The notes: generated by a model from the letters alone, not told the origin. Positions 1 to 8,749 are shown, counted from the stretch's first letter. The stretch is 64,000 nt of DNA from Agrococcus lahaulensis DSM 17612 (GCF_000425105.1 NZ_AULD01000005.1:1-64000), one strand, 5' to 3'. Numbers and translations are program-made.

Positions 1-936
1 GTACGCGTCGATGGTGCCGACGAAGGTGAGCACGGGCGGCTCGCCGCCGGCGACCGGCGCGTCGCCGGAGCCGGCGTGCGCGGTGACCATGGCGATGAAC
101 GCGTCGTGCATCTTCTGCTCGGGCGTGCGGTCGTCGAGCGAGGCCTCGCCGTCGCAGGCCTTGCCGTCGCAGCCGCCGCTGGCGCACTTGTCGTCGTGGA
201 AGGCGACCTTCACGCGAGGGCCGCCCCACGCATCCGCCATCGCCTTGAGCTTCGAACCCTCCTCGGCCGGCGAGCGCATGGTCGTCAGCCACGACCCGTC
301 GGGCTGCTGCCGGATGCGCAAGTACCGCATCGCCCGCTGCCGCTCATCGTTCGGCAGCACCCCGTCCGGATCCAGCAGCGCCACGCAGCGGCGCGCGAGC
401 ACCGTCAGCTGCTCCGGCGGCCTCGGCATGTTCGGGTCGGTCGCGTGGCCGACGAGCGACTGCTCCGCGGCGGCGAGCTGCTCGACGTCCGCGCGCGGCG
501 CCGCAGGCTCCAGGCCCGTGACGATCGCCTGCGCCTGCGCGAACGAGATCTCGCCCTCGGCGAGCGCGCCCGCGACCGCGGGGTACTTCGCCGGAATAGT
601 GGCGCCGGTGAGCCCGATTGACGGGGAGGTCGCCCGCGCCATCAGCTGCAGGTCGAGCGCGCGGCCCGGGCGCATGCCGAACGCCCGCCCGAGCGCCTCC
701 TTCGGATGCCGAGCACCCAGCAGCAGGCACAGCGGCTCGTCGACCGGGCCCTGCGAGCGCTCCTCGACCTCATGCGCGAGCCGCACCTGCAGCGCGTCGA
801 CGATGCGTGAGAGCTCGGCGACCCTCCCGAGCACCTCGATGACGACATCGCGCGGCGCGGAGGGTAAGGACGGAGCATCCGCGAGCAGCGCGCGAGCGGC
901 CTCGACCGCCGCTCTGGCCTGCTCGGTGCTCGACAT
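1..936 (-). CDS. DUF222 / HNH-endonuclease family protein (3' end cut by window edge)
   Basis: This reading frame opens at an ATG at 936, nine bases after a GGGAGG ribosome-binding site, and stays open for 312 codons to position 1, so the C-terminus lies outside the window. The visible part resembles the alpha-helical DUF222 domain that precedes an HNH nuclease motif in a very abundant actinobacterial family. Pieces that fit include a helical N-terminus rich in Ala and Leu, the segment LAEGEISFAQAQAIVTGLEP near residue 155, and a poorly conserved, charged central region containing a Cys-rich loop (DDKCASGGCDGKACDG). The HNH motif itself would be beyond the edge. The role of this family is unsettled; many copies per genome and a mobile, 13E12-like character are typical. 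The family call is by pattern and moderately sure. Confidence 0.75.
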   Translation of the reverse strand, partial: MSSTEQARAAVEAARALLADAPSLPSAPRDVVIEVLGRVAELSRIVDALQVRLAHEVEERSQGPVDEPLCLLLGARHPKEALGRAFGMRPGRALDLQLMARATSPSIGLTGATIPAKYPAVAGALAEGEISFAQAQAIVTGLEPAAPRADVEQLAAAEQSLVGHATDPNMPRPPEQLTVLARRCVALLDPDGVLPNDERQRAMRYLRIRQQPDGSWLTTMRSPAEEGSKLKAMADAWGGPRVKVAFHDDKCASGGCDGKACDGEASLDDRTPEQKMHDAFIAMVTAHAGSGDAPVAGGEPPVLTFVGTIDAY

Positions 937-1085
937 CGCTGCCTCCCTTGCGAGGAGAGTAGATGGGGCCACCCACATCCACTCGCGACCTCGCTTGCGC
1001 GAAGACTAGGGGTGACCGCCCACATGCCCCGCCGCACGAGCTGCGAAGGGGCAGCGCCCGTCACTGTCGACCGCGGAGCGCGCGC

Positions 1086-2657
1086 TCAGCAGTCGAGATC
1101 GGCGGTCGGCGCGACCCCGGTCAGGAAGTACTCGTTCACCGGCTCGTCGACGCACGCGTTCGGCATCGGCGCGTAGTACTGCCCGTGCCCCTCGGCGTCG
1201 ACCGAGACGAGCACACCCGACTCGAGCATGTCGGCGAGCGCCACGGCCTGCTCGTACGGCGTCGCCGGGTCGTTGCGGCCGCCGATCACGATGATCGGGT
1301 CGGCGCCGGGCGCGGTGATCGCGTGCGGCTCACGCGTCGCCTCGAACGGCCACGCGGCGCAGCTGCTGAGCCCGACGAAGCCCGGCCCGAGCGTCGGCGC
1401 GACGGCGAGGATCTCCTCGCCGTTCGCGCGCACCTGCTCGAAGTCCATCACCGCCGGCGCGTCGAGGCAGTTGACCGAGACGAGCGCCTCGTAGGAGTTG
1501 TCCTCGAACGTGCCGTCCGGGCGCACGCCGTAGTACGCATCCGCCTCGGCATACGCGCTCTCGCCGCTGCCCGCCATCACGTCGGCGATCACGCCGCGCA
1601 GCACCTGCCACTGCAGGTCGCTGTAGAGGTTCGCGGCGATCGCGATGAAGAACGCGCCGGAGCCGAGCTGCCGCCCGTCGACCACCTCGATCGGGTCGGC
1701 GTCGAGGGCATCGATGAGCGCGCGCGTCTGCTCGAGCGCCTCCTCCTGCGACCCCGTGAAGGGGCAGTCGCGCTGCTGCAGGCAGTCGGCGACGAAGTTC
1801 CCGTAGGCGAGCTCGAACCCCGCCGCCTGGAAGAGCGTGCCCTCGAACTCGGAGCGGTCGGGGGCGACGGCCGCGTCGAGCACCATGCGCCCGACGTTCT
1901 CGGGGAAGAGGTCGGCGTAGGTCGAGCCGATGAGGGTGCCGTAGGAGACGCCGAGGTAGTTGAGCCGCTCCTCACCGAGCAGCGCCCGCATGAGGTCCAT
2001 GTCGCTCGCGACCTGCTCGGTGCCGACGAACTCGAGGTAGGGACCGGTGTGCTCGAGGCACGCATCGGCGAACCACTGCGCCGACTCGAGCTGCTGCTGC
2101 AGGTCCTCGTCGCTCAGCGGCTCCGGCGCGGGGCCCTCGGGGAGCCCCCACATCCAGTCGTAGAACTCCTGCGGGTCGTCGTAGCAGGAGATGGGCGTCG
2201 ATCCGCCGACCCCGCGGGGGTCGAAGCCGACGAGGTCGTAGTGCTCCCGCACCTGCGGCGGGAGCAGGAAGTCGGCGTACTGCGAGACGTAGTCGACACC
2301 GGATGCGCCGGGGCCGCCGGGGTTGTAGAGGATCGCGCCCTCGCGCTCACCGGTCGCGGGGGCGACGACGACCGAGAGCTCGATGTTGCCGTCGACGGAG
2401 CCGAACCAGTCCATCGGGGCCGAGATCGTGCCGCACCAGCTGCCGCCGCACGAGGACCAGTCGACGTCCTGCCCGTAGTACTGCTCGAGACCGGGCGCGA
2501 CGTCCTCGCCGGTCGGCGTCCACTGCGGCGCCGCGACGCTGCTCGGGCCGGTCGGCGGCGCAGCCGCGGGCGGGGCCGGCAGGACGAGGCAGCCGGTGAG
2601 CGCGAGGAGCGCGACGGCCGCGACGGCGAGGGCGGCCGGGCCGCGGGAGCGATGCAT
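1086..2657 (-). CDS. Secreted alpha/beta-hydrolase lipoprotein, tripeptidyl aminopeptidase-like
   Basis: A 523-residue serine hydrolase of the proline iminopeptidase / tripeptidyl aminopeptidase group, probably trimming peptides outside the cell. The N-terminus is a lipoprotein signal peptide with lipobox LTGC (Cys23), so the enzyme should be anchored to the outer face of the membrane. The oxyanion-loop motif GGPGASG is near residue 113. The nucleophile elbow GVSYG has its Ser at about residue 237. The acid lies in GGRNDPATP near 462 and the His in EGHGQY near 490, followed by a short TAP-type C-terminal domain. The many Cys residues fit an exported, disulfide-bonded protein. It is monocistronic or followed, after 149 bp, by the DUF222 gene. 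Exact substrate is not readable from sequence. Confidence 0.85.
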   Translation of the reverse strand: MHRSRGPAALAVAAVALLALTGCLVLPAPPAAAPPTGPSSVAAPQWTPTGEDVAPGLEQYYGQDVDWSSCGGSWCGTISAPMDWFGSVDGNIELSVVVAPATGEREGAILYNPGGPGASGVDYVSQYADFLLPPQVREHYDLVGFDPRGVGGSTPISCYDDPQEFYDWMWGLPEGPAPEPLSDEDLQQQLESAQWFADACLEHTGPYLEFVGTEQVASDMDLMRALLGEERLNYLGVSYGTLIGSTYADLFPENVGRMVLDAAVAPDRSEFEGTLFQAAGFELAYGNFVADCLQQRDCPFTGSQEEALEQTRALIDALDADPIEVVDGRQLGSGAFFIAIAANLYSDLQWQVLRGVIADVMAGSGESAYAEADAYYGVRPDGTFEDNSYEALVSVNCLDAPAVMDFEQVRANGEEILAVAPTLGPGFVGLSSCAAWPFEATREPHAITAPGADPIIVIGGRNDPATPYEQAVALADMLESGVLVSVDAEGHGQYYAPMPNACVDEPVNEYFLTGVAPTADLDC

Positions 2658-2826
2658 GCTCCTACGGTATGCGGCGCGGCTATGCGAGCCGCATCAGCGG
2701 TGCTGCGGCGCGCGGCCGAGTCGCGTGGAAGGCTCGAGGCTGGCGTACGATCGTCTCGATGACCGCGGAGCCGGCTCCGCTGCCGAGGCGATTCCGAGGG
2801 TCGCTACCGGCTCGGAAGGACCAACG

Positions 2827-3252
2827 ATGTGCGCGACCGTGATCTGGGCGCTCCGCGCCGAGATGCTCGACGACGCGTTCCGCGCCATGACGCTCGAGCG
2901 CCTCGGGGTCGAGCCGCAGCCGACACCGTTCACCGTCGCATCCAAGCGCGTCGGCGCGGATGCGGAGACGTTCACGCTGACGCGCCGCATGTGCGACTGC
3001 GACGGCGTCGTCGGGCTCCGTGGCCGCGAGCAGGTGGAAGGCGAGACGCCGGCCGCGGCCCTCCTCGACTGGCTCCACGCTCTGCCGGGATCAGCGGCCG
3101 AGCTCCGCCGGATCTCCGTGCTGCGCGCTTGGAGCCCGTCGGAGCTCACCGTGGCGCCGCGTCGCTCGCGCGGCGTGCAGCTGACCGATGTCGACGAACG
3201 CCTTCTGCGCGGTGTTGAGGACGACATGCTGCTGACCATCGACCTGCGCTGA
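2827..3252 (+). CDS. Conserved hypothetical protein (141 aa)
   Basis: A small protein I do not recognise. The ATG at 2827 was chosen because GGAAGGA lies six bases upstream and the protein then starts with MCATVIWALRAE; the longer open frame upstream runs back through the promoter of the divergent lipoprotein gene and has no ribosome-binding site. The product is soluble, with no signal peptide or membrane segment. It has three Cys, one at position 2 and two as CDC near residue 58. A TACGAT-like -10 element is at 2743-2748. It ends 22 bp before the convergent holB stop. Coding is supported by strong GC3 and the ribosome-binding site, function is unknown. Confidence 0.6.
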   Translation: MCATVIWALRAEMLDDAFRAMTLERLGVEPQPTPFTVASKRVGADAETFTLTRRMCDCDGVVGLRGREQVEGETPAAALLDWLHALPGSAAELRRISVLRAWSPSELTVAPRRSRGVQLTDVDERLLRGVEDDMLLTIDLR

Positions 3253-3254
3253 GG

Positions 3255-3270
3255 GACGCGCGGTCGCGTC
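3255..3270. terminator. Short hairpin between convergent hypothetical gene and holB
   Basis: A perfect 6-bp stem (GACGCG / CGCGTC) with a CGGT loop lies in the 22-bp gap between two convergent stop codons. Position and symmetry suggest a bidirectional terminator, but there is no T-run, so the call is tentative. Confidence 0.4.
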
Positions 3271-3274
3271 TCGC

Positions 3275-4435
3275 TCAGCGGCGCTGCGCAGCGCGCGCGG
3301 CGCTCACGAGCATCGCCTCGAGCGCGAGCAGCGGCGGCACGTTCGCCTCGATCCGCTCGCGCGCGACGCGGATCTGGTCGAGCACGTCGATGACCGACGC
3401 GCGCGCGAGGTAGTCGGCCGCCGCCTGCACGGTCGGCCGCATCGCCTCGTTCACGAGCTCGCGGCCGACGCCGAGCTGGGTGATGAGGATGTCGCGGTAG
3501 AGCGAGAGCAGGTCGACGAGGATGCGGTCGACGCCGTCGCGCATGCCGCGCTTCGCGCGCTGCTTCTGCGCGTCCTCCAGCTCCTTGAGCTGCCGTCGCA
3601 GCTGCGGTGGCACGGTGCCGCCCGGCTCGACGCCGAGCTGGCGGAGCGCTTGCGCTCGCTCGGCCTCGTCGCGCTCGGCCGAGAGGGCGTCGGCGTCGGC
3701 GGTCGCGATCTCGACGTAGCGCGCGGCGGCGAGCACCGCCGACGAGGCGGTCGAGACGCGCATCGCGATCTGCAGCGTCTCGGCACGCCGGGCGCGCGCC
3801 TCCTCGCTCGTCGCGAGCCGGCGGGCCATGCCGATGTGGCTCTGCGCCTCGCGCGCGGCGCGCTCGGCGACGCCCGGGTCGACGCGGTCGCGCTCGACGA
3901 GCAGCCGCGCGACCTCGACCGGGTCGGGCACCTGCAGGTTGACCGTGCGCACGCGCGAGCGGATCGTCGGCAGCAGGTCGGCCTCGCTCGGTGCGCAGAG
4001 GATCCACACCGTCTCGGGCGGCGGCTCCTCGAGCGCCTTCAGCAGCGCGTTCGACGTGCGCTCGGCCATCCGGTCGGCATCCTCGACCACGACCACCCGG
4101 TAGCGGGCGGTCGAGGGCGCGAGGGATGCGCGCTGCACGACCGCCCTCGCTTGCGCGATCGTGATGAGCACGCCCTCGGTCGAGAGCGTGACGAGGTCGG
4201 GGTGCGTGCGCGCCTCGACGAGCGTCTCGACCTCCGGCTCGATGCCGTCCGGGCCGGAGAGGAGCGCCGCGGCGAACGCGTACGCGAGGTTCGACCGGCC
4301 GGAGCCGGGCGGGCCGGTGAGCAGCCACGCGTGCGTCATCGCGCCGTGCTCGTCGCCCTCCGCGTCAGCCGCGGCGGCGCGGCGCAGCTGCGCGACCGCG
4401 TCGGCCTGGCCGACGATCTCGCTCCAGCCGCCCAT
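3275..4435 (-). CDS. holB: DNA polymerase III subunit delta'
   Basis: Clamp-loader subunit delta' (386 residues), which works with tau/gamma and delta to load the sliding clamp. The AAA+ module starts with a box like that of DnaX (WSEIVGQADAVAQL), then a P-loop GPPGSGRSN at residues 41-49 and a degenerate Walker B VVVEDADRM. Delta' often carries a Cys4 zinc module after the P-loop and an SRC motif; here the zinc-module Cys are absent (the segment reads SGPDGIEPEVETLVEARTHPDL) and SRC is SRVR, consistent with a structural, non-hydrolysing subunit. It is the last gene of topA-tmk-holB, 18 bp downstream of tmk. The identification rests on the whole-protein pattern and this conserved gene order. 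Confidence 0.92.
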   Translation of the reverse strand: MGGWSEIVGQADAVAQLRRAAAADAEGDEHGAMTHAWLLTGPPGSGRSNLAYAFAAALLSGPDGIEPEVETLVEARTHPDLVTLSTEGVLITIAQARAVVQRASLAPSTARYRVVVVEDADRMAERTSNALLKALEEPPPETVWILCAPSEADLLPTIRSRVRTVNLQVPDPVEVARLLVERDRVDPGVAERAAREAQSHIGMARRLATSEEARARRAETLQIAMRVSTASSAVLAAARYVEIATADADALSAERDEAERAQALRQLGVEPGGTVPPQLRRQLKELEDAQKQRAKRGMRDGVDRILVDLLSLYRDILITQLGVGRELVNEAMRPTVQAAADYLARASVIDVLDQIRVARERIEANVPPLLALEAMLVSAARAAQRR

Positions 4436-4453
4436 CGCTCCCCCGTGCTCCGC

Positions 4454-5086
4454 TCAGCGCCCGGCAGCGAGCATGGCACGCACGTGCGACATGACGCGCT
4501 CGTGCACGGCATCGGGGGTGCCGGATGCGTCGACGACGGCGAAGCGCGCGGGCTCGGCCTCGGCGAGGGCGAGGTAGGCGGCGCGCACGCGCAGCGCGAA
4601 GTCGAGCCCCGTCTCCTCGAGCCGGTCGAAGGGCGCGTGCTCGCGCGCGGCCATCCGCTCGCGCCCGTCGGCGGGATCGAGGTCGAGCAGGATCGTCAGG
4701 TGCGGCAGCAGCCCGTCGACGGCCCACAGCGACAGGTCGCGGATCTGCTGCCCGTCGAGCTCGCGCCCCGCGCCCTGGTAGGCGACGGAGGAGTCGAGGT
4801 AGCGGTCCTGCACCACGACGTCGCCGCGCTCGAGCGCGGGGCGCACGAGCGTCGCGACGTGCTGCGCGCGATCGGCGGCGTAGAGCAGCGCCTCCGCGCG
4901 CGGGGCGACGTGGCCGTCGGTGTGCTGCACGAGCCGGCGGATCTCGACGCCGAGCTCGGTGCCGCCGGGCTCGCGCGTGCGCACGACCGACCGGCCCTCC
5001 GCCTCGAGCGCGGCCACGAGCATCCCCGCCTGCGTCGACTTGCCGGAGCCGTCGCCGCCCTCGAGCGTGATGAACGCGCCGGTCAC
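4454..5086 (-). CDS. tmk: Thymidylate kinase
   Basis: Phosphorylates dTMP to dTDP with ATP, essential for dTTP supply. The 210-residue length is normal. The P-loop GGDGSGKST is at residues 10-18, the TREPGG motif at 37-42 and the DRY motif of the dTMP site at 94-96. The start is a GTG at 5086 that overlaps the topA stop in the sequence GTGA, so translation is probably coupled to topA. Longer open frames in this phase run antisense or out of phase through topA and are not real. holB follows after 18 bp. Confidence 0.95.
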   Translation of the reverse strand: MTGAFITLEGGDGSGKSTQAGMLVAALEAEGRSVVRTREPGGTELGVEIRRLVQHTDGHVAPRAEALLYAADRAQHVATLVRPALERGDVVVQDRYLDSSVAYQGAGRELDGQQIRDLSLWAVDGLLPHLTILLDLDPADGRERMAAREHAPFDRLEETGLDFALRVRAAYLALAEAEPARFAVVDASGTPDAVHERVMSHVRAMLAAGR

Positions 5087-7800
5087 GAGTCGGTGGGCTT
5101 CTTCGCCGCGGGCTTCTTCGCGGGCGGCTTCTTCGCGGCCGGCTTCTTCGCGGCCGGCTTCTTGGCCGCGGCCTTCCGCGCGGGCTTCTTCGCCGGCCCC
5201 TTCTCGCGCTTGATCTGGAGCAGCTCGATCGCACGCTCGAAGGTGATGCCCTCGACGTCCTCGCCGCGCGGGATCGTCGCGTTCGTCTCGCCGTCGGTGA
5301 CGTACGGCCCGAAGCGGCCGTCGCGCACCTTCACGGGCTTGCCCGAGACGGGGTCGGCGTCGAACTCCTTGAGCGCGCTCGCGGCCTTCCGCGCGCCGTA
5401 CTTCGGCTGCGCGAAGCGCTCGAGCGCCTGCTCGAGCGTGATCGAGAAGATCTGGTCCTCGTCGTCGAGCGAGCGGGTGTCGGTGCCCTTCGAGAGGAAC
5501 GGCCCGTAGCGACCCGGGCGGGCGGTGATCTCCTCGCCCGACTCGGGGTCGACGCCGACGACGCGCGGCAGCGACAGCAGCTTGAGCGCGGTCTGCAGGT
5601 CGACCGACTCGGGCTCCATCGACTTGAAGAGCGACGCGCGACGCGGCTTCGGCGCCGCCTTGCCCTTCTTGGGCGCGACGGGCTTGCCCTCGTCGTCGAG
5701 CTCGACCGGCAGCGCCTCCTCGATGTACGGCCCGAAGCGGCCGTTCTTGACGACGACGTCGAGCCCCGTCTCGGGGTGCTGCCCGAGCACGCGGTCCTCC
5801 GCCGGCTCGGCGGCGAAGAGCTCCGCCGCCTTCTCGGGCGTGAGCTGGTCGGGCGTGAGGTCCTCGGGGATGTTGGCGCGCTTGACCTCGCCGTCGGGTC
5901 CCTGACCCTCGAGGTAGGGGCCGTACTGGCCGACGCGCAGCGTCACGCCCTCGGCGACCGGGATCGAGTTGACCGCGCGCGCGTCGATGTCGCCGAGGTT
6001 CTCGACGGTGCTCTTGAGGCCCGGGCGCTCGTCGCTGCCGAAGTAGAAGCGGCGCAGCCACTCCTGCCGGTCGAGGTCGCCGTCGGCGATGCGGTCGAGG
6101 TCGGCGAGCATCTCGGCGGTGAAGTCGTAGTCGACGTAGTCGCCGAGGTTGTCCTCGAGCAGCTTGATGGTCGAGAACGCGATCCAGTTCGGCACGAGCG
6201 CGCCGCCGCGCTGCGTCACGAAGCCGCGCCGCACGATGGTGTCGATGATCGAGGCGTAGGTCGACGGGCGGCCGATCTCGAGCTCCTCGAGCGCCTTCAC
6301 GAGGCTCGCCTCGGTGTACCGGGGCGGGGGCGTCGTGACGTGGTCCTTGCGCTCGAGCTCGGCGAGCGAGACGGGGTCGGACTGCTTGACGTCGGGCAGG
6401 TTCGCGTCCGACTCGGCGTCGTCGGCGTAGCGCGACGCGTCCTTCCCCTCCTCGTACGCCTGCAGGAAGCCGGGCTCGGTGATGACGGTGCCGGATGCGG
6501 TGAACTCGGCGACGCCGCGGCTCGTCTTCTCCGACGCGATCGTGATCGTGGCGGTCTGACCTGTCGCGTCGATCATCTGGCTCGCGACGGTGCGCTTCCA
6601 GATGAGCTCATAGAGGCGGTGCTCGTTCGGGGTGAGGGATGCCTTGACCTCGGCCGGGGTGCGGAAGGCGTCGCCCGAGGGACGGATCGCCTCGTGCGCC
6701 TCCTGCGCCGACTTCGACTTGCCCGCGTAGTGGCGCGCCGCCTGCGGGACCGACCCCGAGCCGTAGAGCGCGGTCGCCTGGTCGCGCGCCGCCTTGATCG
6801 CCTGCGCCGAGAGCGAGGGCGAGTCGGTGCGCATGTAGGTGATGTAGCCCTGCTCGTAGAGCGACTGCGCGACCGACATGGTCTGCTTCGCCGAGAGCTT
6901 GAGCTTGCGACCGGCCTCCTGCTGCAGCGTCGAGGTCGTGAAGGGTGCCGACGGGCGCCGGCGGTAGGGCTTCGACTCGACGCTCGCGACCCGGAAGGCG
7001 GCCTGCTCGAGCTCCTTCGCGAGCGCCTCGGCGCCCTCGGCGTCGAGGATCGTGCGGACGCCCTTGATCTGACCGCGGTCGTCGAAGTCGCTGCCGGTCG
7101 CCACGCGCGCGCCGTCGAGCCGCACGAGGCGAGCGCCGAAGCGCGATCCCTGTGTCGTCGACTGAGGGGCCTCGAACTGCGCCGCGAGGCTCCAGTAGGC
7201 GGCCGGCACGAACGCCATGCGCTCCCGCTCGCGGTCGACGATGAGGCGCGCGGTCGGCGACTGCACGCGACCGGCCGAGAGGCCCTGTCGCACCTTGCGC
7301 CACAGCACGGGGCTCACCTCGTAGCCGTAGAGCCGGTCGAGGATGCGCCGGGTCTCCTGCGCGTCGACGAGCGGCATGTTGAGCTCGCGCATCTGCTCCT
7401 TGGCCTGCTCGATCGCCTCCTTGGTGATCTCGTGGAACACCATCCGCTTGACCGGCACCTTGGGCTTGAGCACCTCGAGCAGGTGCCACGCGATCGCCTC
7501 GCCCTCGCGGTCCTCATCCGTGGCGAGGATGAGCTCCTCGGCGTCCTTGAGCGCCTTCTTGAGCTCGGAGACGGTCTTCTTCTTCTCGTCGCTCACGACG
7601 TAGTAGGGGGCGAAGCCGTTGTCGACGTCGACGGCGAACTTGCCGAAGGCGCCCTTCTTGAGGTCGGCGGGCAGGTCGCGAGGGCTCACGAGATCGCGGA
7701 TGTGGCCGACCGAGGCCAGCACCTGGTACCCATCGCCGAGGTACCGCTCGATCGTCTTTCCCTTCGCCGGGGACTCGACGATGACGAGCTTCTTGCCCAT
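5083..7800 (-). CDS. topA: DNA topoisomerase I
   Basis: Type IA topoisomerase (905 residues) that relaxes negative supercoils. The Toprim domain begins at once (KLVIVESPAKGKTI, residues 4-17), followed by the catalytic core with the active-site Tyr in GYITYMRTDSPSL near residue 321. The C-terminal part has several topoisomerase C-terminal repeats, recognisable from recurring RFGPY / RYGPFLSKG segments, and no zinc-finger Cys. It ends in a Lys/Ala/Pro tail (repeats of PAAKK) as in other actinobacterial TopA, thought to help processivity. I chose the ATG at 7800 because homology begins there; the open frame extends 34 codons upstream without family similarity and no strong ribosome-binding site is seen. 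It heads the topA-tmk-holB cluster. Confidence 0.96.
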   Translation of the reverse strand: MGKKLVIVESPAKGKTIERYLGDGYQVLASVGHIRDLVSPRDLPADLKKGAFGKFAVDVDNGFAPYYVVSDEKKKTVSELKKALKDAEELILATDEDREGEAIAWHLLEVLKPKVPVKRMVFHEITKEAIEQAKEQMRELNMPLVDAQETRRILDRLYGYEVSPVLWRKVRQGLSAGRVQSPTARLIVDRERERMAFVPAAYWSLAAQFEAPQSTTQGSRFGARLVRLDGARVATGSDFDDRGQIKGVRTILDAEGAEALAKELEQAAFRVASVESKPYRRRPSAPFTTSTLQQEAGRKLKLSAKQTMSVAQSLYEQGYITYMRTDSPSLSAQAIKAARDQATALYGSGSVPQAARHYAGKSKSAQEAHEAIRPSGDAFRTPAEVKASLTPNEHRLYELIWKRTVASQMIDATGQTATITIASEKTSRGVAEFTASGTVITEPGFLQAYEEGKDASRYADDAESDANLPDVKQSDPVSLAELERKDHVTTPPPRYTEASLVKALEELEIGRPSTYASIIDTIVRRGFVTQRGGALVPNWIAFSTIKLLEDNLGDYVDYDFTAEMLADLDRIADGDLDRQEWLRRFYFGSDERPGLKSTVENLGDIDARAVNSIPVAEGVTLRVGQYGPYLEGQGPDGEVKRANIPEDLTPDQLTPEKAAELFAAEPAEDRVLGQHPETGLDVVVKNGRFGPYIEEALPVELDDEGKPVAPKKGKAAPKPRRASLFKSMEPESVDLQTALKLLSLPRVVGVDPESGEEITARPGRYGPFLSKGTDTRSLDDEDQIFSITLEQALERFAQPKYGARKAASALKEFDADPVSGKPVKVRDGRFGPYVTDGETNATIPRGEDVEGITFERAIELLQIKREKGPAKKPARKAAAKKPAAKKPAAKKPPAKKPAAKKPTDS

Positions 7801-7882
7801 GCTCACGCTCACTGCTCTATAGGTAGGGGTGCTCGGCCCGACCGGACCAAGTCGCCACAATACACACGGTGTCATTGTGCTC

Positions 7883-8263
7883 TCACGGCGGCGGTCCCGC
7901 ACGGGCGGTGGCGGATGCCTCCCACGGCCCGACCGGGACGACAGCCGTCACGCTGGCCTCGAGACCGCGCAGCGAGCAGCGTTCGAGGCGAGCGCCGCTC
8001 GCTGCCACGACCGCGTGCGCGAGCCCGCACGGCGCGCCGTCGGCGTAGCCGGAGCGCGCATCGGCCGCCGCGAGCGCCCCGGCGTCGGCCGCCGCCGCCG
8101 CCCGCGCCTGGGCGATGGCCGCGGCACCCGCGCCGACGATGAGCATCGCGAGCAGCAGCGCCGCCATCGCGACCGCGAGCGCGAGCACGGCGCCTGCCCC
8201 GCGCTCCCCCACCCGCTGGTCGAGTAGGGCCGAGGGCCCGTATCGAGACCATCGACGCCCCAC
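7883..8263 (-). CDS. TadE-like secretion-neighbourhood protein (Rv3654c-type)
   Basis: Last gene of the tad-like operon, resembling the small one-helix 'helicase/secretion neighbourhood TadE-like' proteins. After a charged N-terminus there is GERGAGAVLALAVAMAALLLAMLIVG, a single membrane helix preceded by the GxGxV pattern of TadE/pilin-like proteins, then a small Ala-rich domain with two Cys. The GTG at 8263 lies two bases after the stop of the previous gene and gives 126 aa, but residues 5-15 are then encoded by a copy of the intergenic GGTCGAGTAG repeat. An in-frame GTG at 8212 gives 109 aa beginning MGERGAG, which matches the family start better. Either start is possible. Confidence 0.7.
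   Translation of the reverse strand: MGRRWSRYGPSALLDQRVGERGAGAVLALAVAMAALLLAMLIVGAGAAAIAQARAAAAADAGALAAADARSGYADGAPCGLAHAVVAASGARLERCSLRGLEASVTAVVPVGPWEASATARAGPPP
8216..8250. repeat. GGTCGAGTAG...GTATCGAGACC repeat inside the tad operon
   Basis: One unit of the intergenic repeat family also found at 13095-13262 and 17773-17806. It begins GGTCGAGTAG, has a short GC-rich palindromic core, and ends GTATCGAGACC. Here it sits between tadE and the next gene or inside the 5' end of that gene, depending on the start codon used. Confidence 0.85.
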
Positions 8264-8265
8264 GA

Positions 8266-8595
8266 CTACCGCCCACCCCCGTGCGCGCAGCTCCGCGCCA
8301 CGAGCCTCACGGCTCCCCCGAGCGCCGGCCGCTCGAGCACCGCGCAGACGAGCTCGCCCTGCCCCTCGAGCCGCAGCAGCGCCCCGTCGGCGTAGGCCGC
8401 CGGATCGTCGCCGCGCCCCGCCGCCCGGGCCGCGGCACCGGCCGACTGCTCGAGCCCGACTTGCTCGGCAGCCGCCGCGACCGCCGCGACCGAGAGCCCG
8501 ATGGCGAGCACCGCCGCCGGGAGCGCCGCGGCGAGCTCGGCCGTCACCGCACCGAGCTCGCCGCGCGGACGTGCGCTACTGCACGGTGAGCGCAC
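8266..8595 (-). CDS. TadE-family pseudopilin-like membrane protein
   Basis: A 109-residue protein with a short basic N-terminus, then ELGAVTAELAAALPAAVLAIGLSVAAVAAA, the E(x)nGxVTAE-type processing region and single hydrophobic helix of TadE proteins, and a small C-terminal domain with two Cys that could form a disulfide. TadE proteins are minor pseudopilins of tight-adherence systems; the actinobacterial version (Rv3655c-type) has no proven function. The GTG start at 8595 lies inside the 3' end of the DUF4244 gene (20-bp overlap), indicating translational coupling. Confidence 0.8.
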   Translation of the reverse strand: MRSPCSSARPRGELGAVTAELAAALPAAVLAIGLSVAAVAAAAEQVGLEQSAGAAARAAGRGDDPAAYADGALLRLEGQGELVCAVLERPALGGAVRLVARSCAHGGGR

Positions 8596-8749
8596 GCTGG
8601 ACCATGTCGGTCAGCACCGCGCGCACCTCGTCGGAGCGCAGGATCACCACCAGCAGTCCCGCGAACCCGACCGCCGCCATCGTCGCGATGACGTACTCGG
8701 CGGTCGCCGCGCCGTCCTCCTCGTGCACGAGCCTCTCGAGCATCCGCAT
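8576..8749 (-). CDS. DUF4244 Flp-pilin-like small protein (57 aa)
   Basis: A short gene easily missed by length cut-offs. It encodes MRMLERLVHEEDGAATAEYV followed by a hydrophobic helix (IATMAAVGFAGLLVVIL) and ends RSDEVRAVLTDMVQRALTVQ. GAATAEY plus the helix is the hallmark of Flp-type prepilins and of the actinobacterial DUF4244 family, which occupies exactly this place in tad-like loci (Rv3656c in mycobacteria). The ATG at 8749 follows a near-perfect AGGAGG ribosome-binding site, the strongest in the operon, as expected for a major pilin-like subunit. The protein should be cleaved by a prepilin peptidase, which is not encoded in this window. Confidence 0.88.
   Translation of the reverse strand: MRMLERLVHEEDGAATAEYVIATMAAVGFAGLLVVILRSDEVRAVLTDMVQRALTVQ

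Noticed and set aside
963-2762. 599-aa plus-strand frame opposite the lipoprotein gene
   Set aside because: Composition of an antisense shadow (very rich in Arg, Val, Asp, Glu, His); the opposite strand has a full hydrolase with signal peptide and triad.
5776-8142. 788-aa plus-strand frame opposite topA
   Set aside because: Shadow of topA; no ribosome-binding site and shadow-type amino-acid composition.
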